Shown here one piece after another: positions 14,215-17,113 of a DNA stretch of 17,113 bases. The position numbers were made by a program, and so were the translations under genes. Source of the stretch: Candidatus Zophobacter franzmannii. Lineage in GTDB: Bacteria > Cloacimonadota > Cloacimonadia > Cloacimonadales > JAFGVF01. The notes under the pieces were generated by a model that had not been told where the DNA came from, did no database searches, and saw only the letters and a program-made list of their open reading frames with translations. Position 1 is the first letter of the stretch. Each line of letters begins with the position of its first letter. The DNA is taken from contig JAVCCX010000384.1 in NCBI GenBank assembly GCA_030765245.1, forward strand, positions 1 through 17,113, in the 5' to 3' direction.

Positions 14215-15307
14215 TCTACTCATCTTCATCCGGAAAGAAATTCTCCCTATCCAGCGTGATCCGCGCTCACTTTCAATAATGATTCTCATGCCACTGGCCG
14301 AAATCCTCTTGATTGGCTTTGTGATGCGCTTTGAGATTGAACACACCAATATCGCTGTTTACGATATGGCAAAACAACATAGTTCAGTGCAGTTAATCCA
14401 GCGACTTGAGGGTGGTAAGCGGTTTAGTGCTAAAACTGTGGATTCCATGGAGGAAGCGGAGCGCTTACTGAAATCGAATAAGGTTAAAGCTATTCTGCGC
14501 ATCTCCCCTGATTTTGAAAGTAAGATCCTCAATGACAATGAACCGACTCTTCAGCTCATCCTGGATGCGATTGATCCGAATACGGCGACTACAATTGAAG
14601 CCTATATGAATGCTGTGCTTAATGACTATTTCCGTGATCAGGGGATGTCATACTCACCGCAACTTCTTAAGATTGATCAGTTGATGTACTATAATCCTAT
14701 GTTGAAGAGTGTTTATGGTACGGTTCCCGGCTTAATTTCCGTGATTCTGATGCTTATCTGTGCTTTGATGACTTCGGTGTCGCTTACTCGAGAGAAAGAG
14801 ATGGGAACGCTGAATGTGCTCCTTATATCACCCCTAAAACCTATCCAAATCATTATCGGGAAAGTAATTCCGTATCTACTTGTGTCTCTGGTGAACATTG
14901 CTGTCATTCTGGTTCTGGCGTTTACGGTGTTTAAGATGCCACTGGCAGGTTCATTGCTCCTCTTAATTCTGGTAAGTTTACTCTATTGTCTCTGCGCCCT
15001 TGCACTTGGATTCCTTATCTCAACCAAGTCTCAAAGTCAACAGGTTGCCATGATGGTTTCCCTCGCAGGACTAATGCTTCCAACCACCCTGCTTAGCGGG
15101 ATGATCTATCCAATCAAAAACATGCCAATGTGGCTTCAAGGTATCACTTATCTTATGCCGGCACGCTGGTTTATCAATATCCTGAAGCATATCATGCTCA
15201 AGGCATCCCCAGTCTCAGCCTTCCTTCCCGATATTGGCATACTTCTACTTATGACACTGGTAATTACAGCAATCAGCCTGCATAACTTCAAGGTGAGGTT
15301 TAAATAA
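14207..15307 (+). CDS. ABC-2 type permease, YbhS/YbhR-like (first of two)
   Basis: This 366-residue integral inner-membrane protein starts MHNLLIFIRKEILPIQ at 14207. One helix lies at about 20-40, then a large periplasmic domain (about 41-175), then about five helices in the C-terminal half. The cytoplasmic loop REKEMGTLNVLLISPLKP and the following GK, where ATPases dock, are typical of the family. I chose 14207 over an upstream ATG at 14174 because the latter lies deep in the ATPase gene without a Shine-Dalgarno; CAGGGG at 14193-14198 serves 14207. With this start the protein is the same length as its neighbour. The stop is 1 bp before the next start. Confidence 0.92.
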   Translation: MHNLLIFIRKEILPIQRDPRSLSIMILMPLAEILLIGFVMRFEIEHTNIAVYDMAKQHSSVQLIQRLEGGKRFSAKTVDSMEEAERLLKSNKVKAILRISPDFESKILNDNEPTLQLILDAIDPNTATTIEAYMNAVLNDYFRDQGMSYSPQLLKIDQLMYYNPMLKSVYGTVPGLISVILMLICALMTSVSLTREKEMGTLNVLLISPLKPIQIIIGKVIPYLLVSLVNIAVILVLAFTVFKMPLAGSLLLLILVSLLYCLCALALGFLISTKSQSQQVAMMVSLAGLMLPTTLLSGMIYPIKNMPMWLQGITYLMPARWFINILKHIMLKASPVSAFLPDIGILLLMTLVITAISLHNFKVRFK

Positions 15308-15308
15308 A

Positions 15309-16409
15309 ATGAGAAATGTACTTCTACTAATTCAGAAAGAGTTTAAGCAGATCTTTAGAAATAAAGCAATGCTGGCAATTATGTTTATCATGCCCATGAT
15401 TCAGCTCCTGATTCTCTCCAATGCTGCGGACCTTGAACTAAAGAGAGTCTATTTTGCCTGGGAGGATGCTGATAAGTCAGATCTATCGACATCACTGCTC
15501 TCTAAGTTTGAGAATAACCCACTTTTCTATCTGACTCATTATTCAGATAATCAGGAACAAAATGATACTCAACTGGGCAACAACAAGGCTGATGTTATTA
15601 TCAGTATCCCTAATGACTTCGAGAGGGATTTGACCAATAAAATACCGACCACTATTCAGTTACGGATAAATGCCATAGATGGCTCCGCAGGTGGACTAAT
15701 TGCTACCTACTCCAATAAGATTATCAATGAGTTTTATAGTGATGAATTGCTGAAAGTTAAAGCAACCAAACGGATTGTGGAAGCACGCTATCTTTACAAT
15801 CCTGCTCTGAATTATAAGACCTTCATGCTTCCCGGAATTCTCGTGATCTTGGTTACTGTAATTGGACTTCTTCTCACAGCACTCAATATAGCCCGTGAGA
15901 AAGAGATTGGAACTATCGAACAGATCAATGTCACGCCTATCAAGAAGCATCAGTTTATCCTGGGTAAACTCCTTCCTATGCTCGCTATCGGGATTGGAGA
16001 GTTTATTCTTGGAATGGCTATTGCGAGACTGATTTTCCATATCCCTGTGGTCGGGAATCCACTGGTTCAATTGCTGTTCTTAGTTGTCTATCTCTGCGTT
16101 ATGCTCGGAATCGGACTCCTCATCTCCACCCGTGTTCAGACTCAACAACAGGCAATGTTCATTGCCTTCTTTATCTTGATGGTCTTCATGTTCCTCTCCG
16201 GCCTCTTCTCCTCTATCGAGAATATGCCAGCCTGGGGACAGATGATTGCCAACCTAATTCCCATCTCATACTTTATCCGTGATACCCGTAGTATCCTCCT
16301 AAAGGGAGCCGGTCTTAAAGAGTTATATCCTGATTTGATAATCCTCAGCATCTATGCAGTTGTCGTTAACACAGTGGCTGTTCTGGCGTATAAGAAGACA
16401 ACGGATTAG
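15309..16409 (+). CDS. ABC-2 type permease, YbhS/YbhR-like (second of two)
   Basis: This 366-residue protein is paralogous to the preceding gene: RKE/QKE N-terminus, one N-terminal helix (about 19-37), a periplasmic domain to about 170, then about five helices. The shared loop REKEIGTIEQINVTPIKKHQ is followed by GK, and the helix end LLISTRVQTQQQA is also shared. Together they would form the heterodimeric membrane channel for the asymmetric ATPase pair. It is the last gene of the operon, and the reading frame ends in a potential stem-loop. The substrate is unknown; related systems export drugs or chloride/sodium-linked toxic compounds, but I would not transfer that. Confidence 0.93.
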   Translation: MRNVLLLIQKEFKQIFRNKAMLAIMFIMPMIQLLILSNAADLELKRVYFAWEDADKSDLSTSLLSKFENNPLFYLTHYSDNQEQNDTQLGNNKADVIISIPNDFERDLTNKIPTTIQLRINAIDGSAGGLIATYSNKIINEFYSDELLKVKATKRIVEARYLYNPALNYKTFMLPGILVILVTVIGLLLTALNIAREKEIGTIEQINVTPIKKHQFILGKLLPMLAIGIGEFILGMAIARLIFHIPVVGNPLVQLLFLVVYLCVMLGIGLLISTRVQTQQQAMFIAFFILMVFMFLSGLFSSIENMPAWGQMIANLIPISYFIRDTRSILLKGAGLKELYPDLIILSIYAVVVNTVAVLAYKKTTD

Positions 16410-16425
16410 GTAGCCTCTTTACCTA
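16407..16425 (+). terminator. Short hairpin spanning the last stop codon of the efflux operon
   Basis: TAGGTA (16407-16412, containing the stop codon) pairs perfectly with TACCTA (16420-16425) around a 7-nt loop. There is no downstream T-run, so it is a weak candidate for the transcript end. Confidence 0.25.
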
Positions 16426-16446
16426 TGACATCAAGACTAACTCCCT

Positions 16447-16572
16447 ACCTTTGAAATGGCTGAGCGAAGCGATTCCTTGCAAATGGTGGGGAATAGTTAT
16501 CCGAACTTACATTTCCAGGTTAAACCCCCGTTCTTCTTCACCATTTGAAAGGTCAGAGACCATTTAAAAGGT
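16447..16572. repeat. Cluster of four related 14-bp imperfect palindromes
   Basis: ACCTTTGAAATGG (16447-16459), CCTTGCAAATGG (16475-16486), ACCATTTGAAAGGT (16540-16553) and ACCATTTAAAAGGT (16559-16572) are variants of one semi-palindrome. The last two are direct copies with one difference, 5 bp apart; the first two are in the opposite sense. Function unknown. Confidence 0.6.
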
Positions 16573-16629
16573 AAAGGTGTAGTTTCGAATCTTTAGGAGC
16601 ATTAGCAGGGTCAACTTCCTGGTTTTATG

Positions 16630-16665
16630 CTGGGAAGTACTGCTTTAGCTGTACACTCTTTCCAG
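16630..16665. repeat. Isolated long imperfect hairpin
   Basis: CTGGGAA (16630-16636) can pair with TTTCCAG (16659-16665) with one mismatch. GTAC (16637-16640) pairs with GTAC (16651-16654), leaving an asymmetric 4-nt bulge (ACTC) and a further GC/GC pairing inside. It could be an RNA or DNA structure, with no U-tract. Confidence 0.4.
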
Positions 16666-16795
16666 GGGTGGGGATCGCTGAATCGTCACTGGAACAGGAT
16701 GTTCCATTCTTAATCTTCTTTTGACCATTGGTTGCTTTGGACTGCATCAACTGCCTCCCGATGTGGTTTCTTCTCATTTTGCATTTATAATTCTC

Positions 16796-16839
16796 AATTC
16801 CCCTCTGTGGAGGGGTGGCACTGAAAGTGACGGGGTGGT
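16796..16839. repeat. Double-hairpin repeat, copy 1
   Basis: The unit runs from AATTC to GGTGGT. The first hairpin is CCCCTC/GAGGGG (16800-16805, 16810-16815) with loop TGTG; the second is CACT/AGTG (16819-16822, 16826-16829). The unit ends GACGGGGTGGT. Confidence 0.8.
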
Positions 16840-16844
16840 CTCTT

Positions 16845-16890
16845 AATTCTCCTCCCTCGGAGGAGTGGCAGCTACTGCTGACGAGGTGGT
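16845..16890. repeat. Double-hairpin repeat, copy 2
   Basis: Same layout as copy 1 but with changed, still complementary stems: CTCCTCC/GGAGGAG (16849-16855, 16859-16865) and CAGC/GCTG (16869-16872, 16877-16880). It ends GACGAGGTGGT and starts 5 bp after copy 1. Confidence 0.8.
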
Positions 16891-16913
16891 TCTTCTCTGG
16901 CGGAGTCCCTCTT

Positions 16914-16957
16914 AATTCCCCTCAATGAAGGGGTGCCGTTGTAAACGGCGGGGTGGT
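16914..16957. repeat. Double-hairpin repeat, copy 3
   Basis: CCCCT/AGGGG (16918-16922, 16929-16933), then GCCGTT/AACGGC (16935-16940, 16944-16949) and the closing GGGGTGGT. Like copy 2 it is preceded by CTCTT; 23 bp separate it from copy 2. Confidence 0.8.
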
Positions 16958-17024
16958 TCTTATCTTTTTGCATTTCCCTATTTAAAGGGGCTCATAAAAT
17001 GGTGAAGAAATAGTGCGACACATT

Positions 17025-17107
17025 CAGCCCATAAAGGGCTGTGTTAATTGGCGATACATACCATAGGCTCGCGCCTATGGCTATTCATATTCAGCCCATT
17101 CGGGCTG
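17025..17107. repeat. Triple-hairpin palindromic element
   Basis: Three perfect stems occur in a row: CAGCCC/GGGCTG (17025-17030, 17036-17041), CCATAGGC/GCCTATGG (17061-17068, 17073-17080) and CAGCCC/GGGCTG again (17092-17097, 17102-17107). The outer two share the same stem with different loops (ATAAA, ATTC), and the central one has a 4-nt loop. It resembles dispersed extragenic palindromes known from several bacterial phyla; it may continue beyond the window. Confidence 0.75.
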
Positions 17108-17113
17108 GTATTG

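Larger units (their letters stand above)
16410..17113. other. Long non-coding tail filled with palindromic repeats
   Basis: About 700 bp carry no convincing reading frame in any of six frames. The left part (16440-16580) contains related 14-bp imperfect palindromes. The middle has one larger hairpin (16630-16665) and otherwise unassigned sequence to about 16790. The right part holds three double-hairpin units (16796-16957) and a triple-hairpin element (17025-17107) that may continue past the edge. This looks like a repeat island between operons. Confidence 0.75.

Noticed and set aside
16796..16957. CRISPR array
   Set aside because: Only three units, stems not identical, spacers of 5 and 23 bp, and each unit contains two internal hairpins. 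No cas genes.
16410..17113. Insertion sequence or prophage edge
   Set aside because: No transposase or integrase reading frame and no terminal inverted repeat with target duplication; only short palindromes are present.

Overview
The window looks like chromosomal DNA of a Gram-negative (diderm) bacterium of moderately low G+C. It encodes an outer-membrane efflux channel, a lipoprotein adaptor and a decayed outer-membrane barrel protein. Shine-Dalgarno sequences are strong and purine-rich (for example AGGAGG before the TetR gene), which argues against Bacteroidota. The palindromic extragenic repeats at the right end resemble ones I associate with Cloacimonadota and related Fibrobacterota-Chlorobiota-Bacteroidota genomes. 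I therefore favour a Cloacimonadota-like organism, as an inference only. I see no tRNA, rRNA, CRISPR array, transposase or phage gene.

Left part (1-3605, minus strand): the 5' portion of asd (aspartate-semialdehyde dehydrogenase) runs off the left edge and is coupled by a TAATG overlap to an upstream BtpA/SgcQ-family TIM-barrel gene. A 309-bp spacer follows, then a large class-V aminotransferase-fold (cysteine-desulfurase-like) PLP enzyme. The divergent gap 3606-4214 holds the frameshifted 3' end of an outer-membrane barrel gene, its rho-independent terminator, and two TTGACA boxes ahead of mutL.

Middle part (4215-9644, plus strand): mutL, miaA, an aroC-aroQ fusion (chorismate synthase plus chorismate mutase) and an aroD-aroE fusion (type I dehydroquinase plus shikimate dehydrogenase). 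Every junction overlaps by 1 or 4 bp, so this is one translationally coupled operon. Its last two genes carry four catalytic activities: steps 3, 4 and 7 of the shikimate pathway, and the chorismate-to-prephenate branch step.

Right part (9810-16409, plus strand): a self-contained drug-efflux-type operon. It comprises a TetR regulator with a perfect inverted-repeat operator upstream, a TolC-like outer-membrane factor, an HlyD-type lipoprotein adaptor, two ABC ATPases corresponding to the two halves of E. coli YbhF, and two ABC-2 permeases of equal length. The two ATPases have complementary defects, predicting one competent and one degenerate ATP site.

The last 700 bp (16410-17113) appear non-coding and are packed with small palindromic repeats of at least three families. 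The most noteworthy items are the AroC-AroQ fusion, the split and asymmetric YbhF pair, the covarying hairpin repeats, and the frameshifted barrel remnant.
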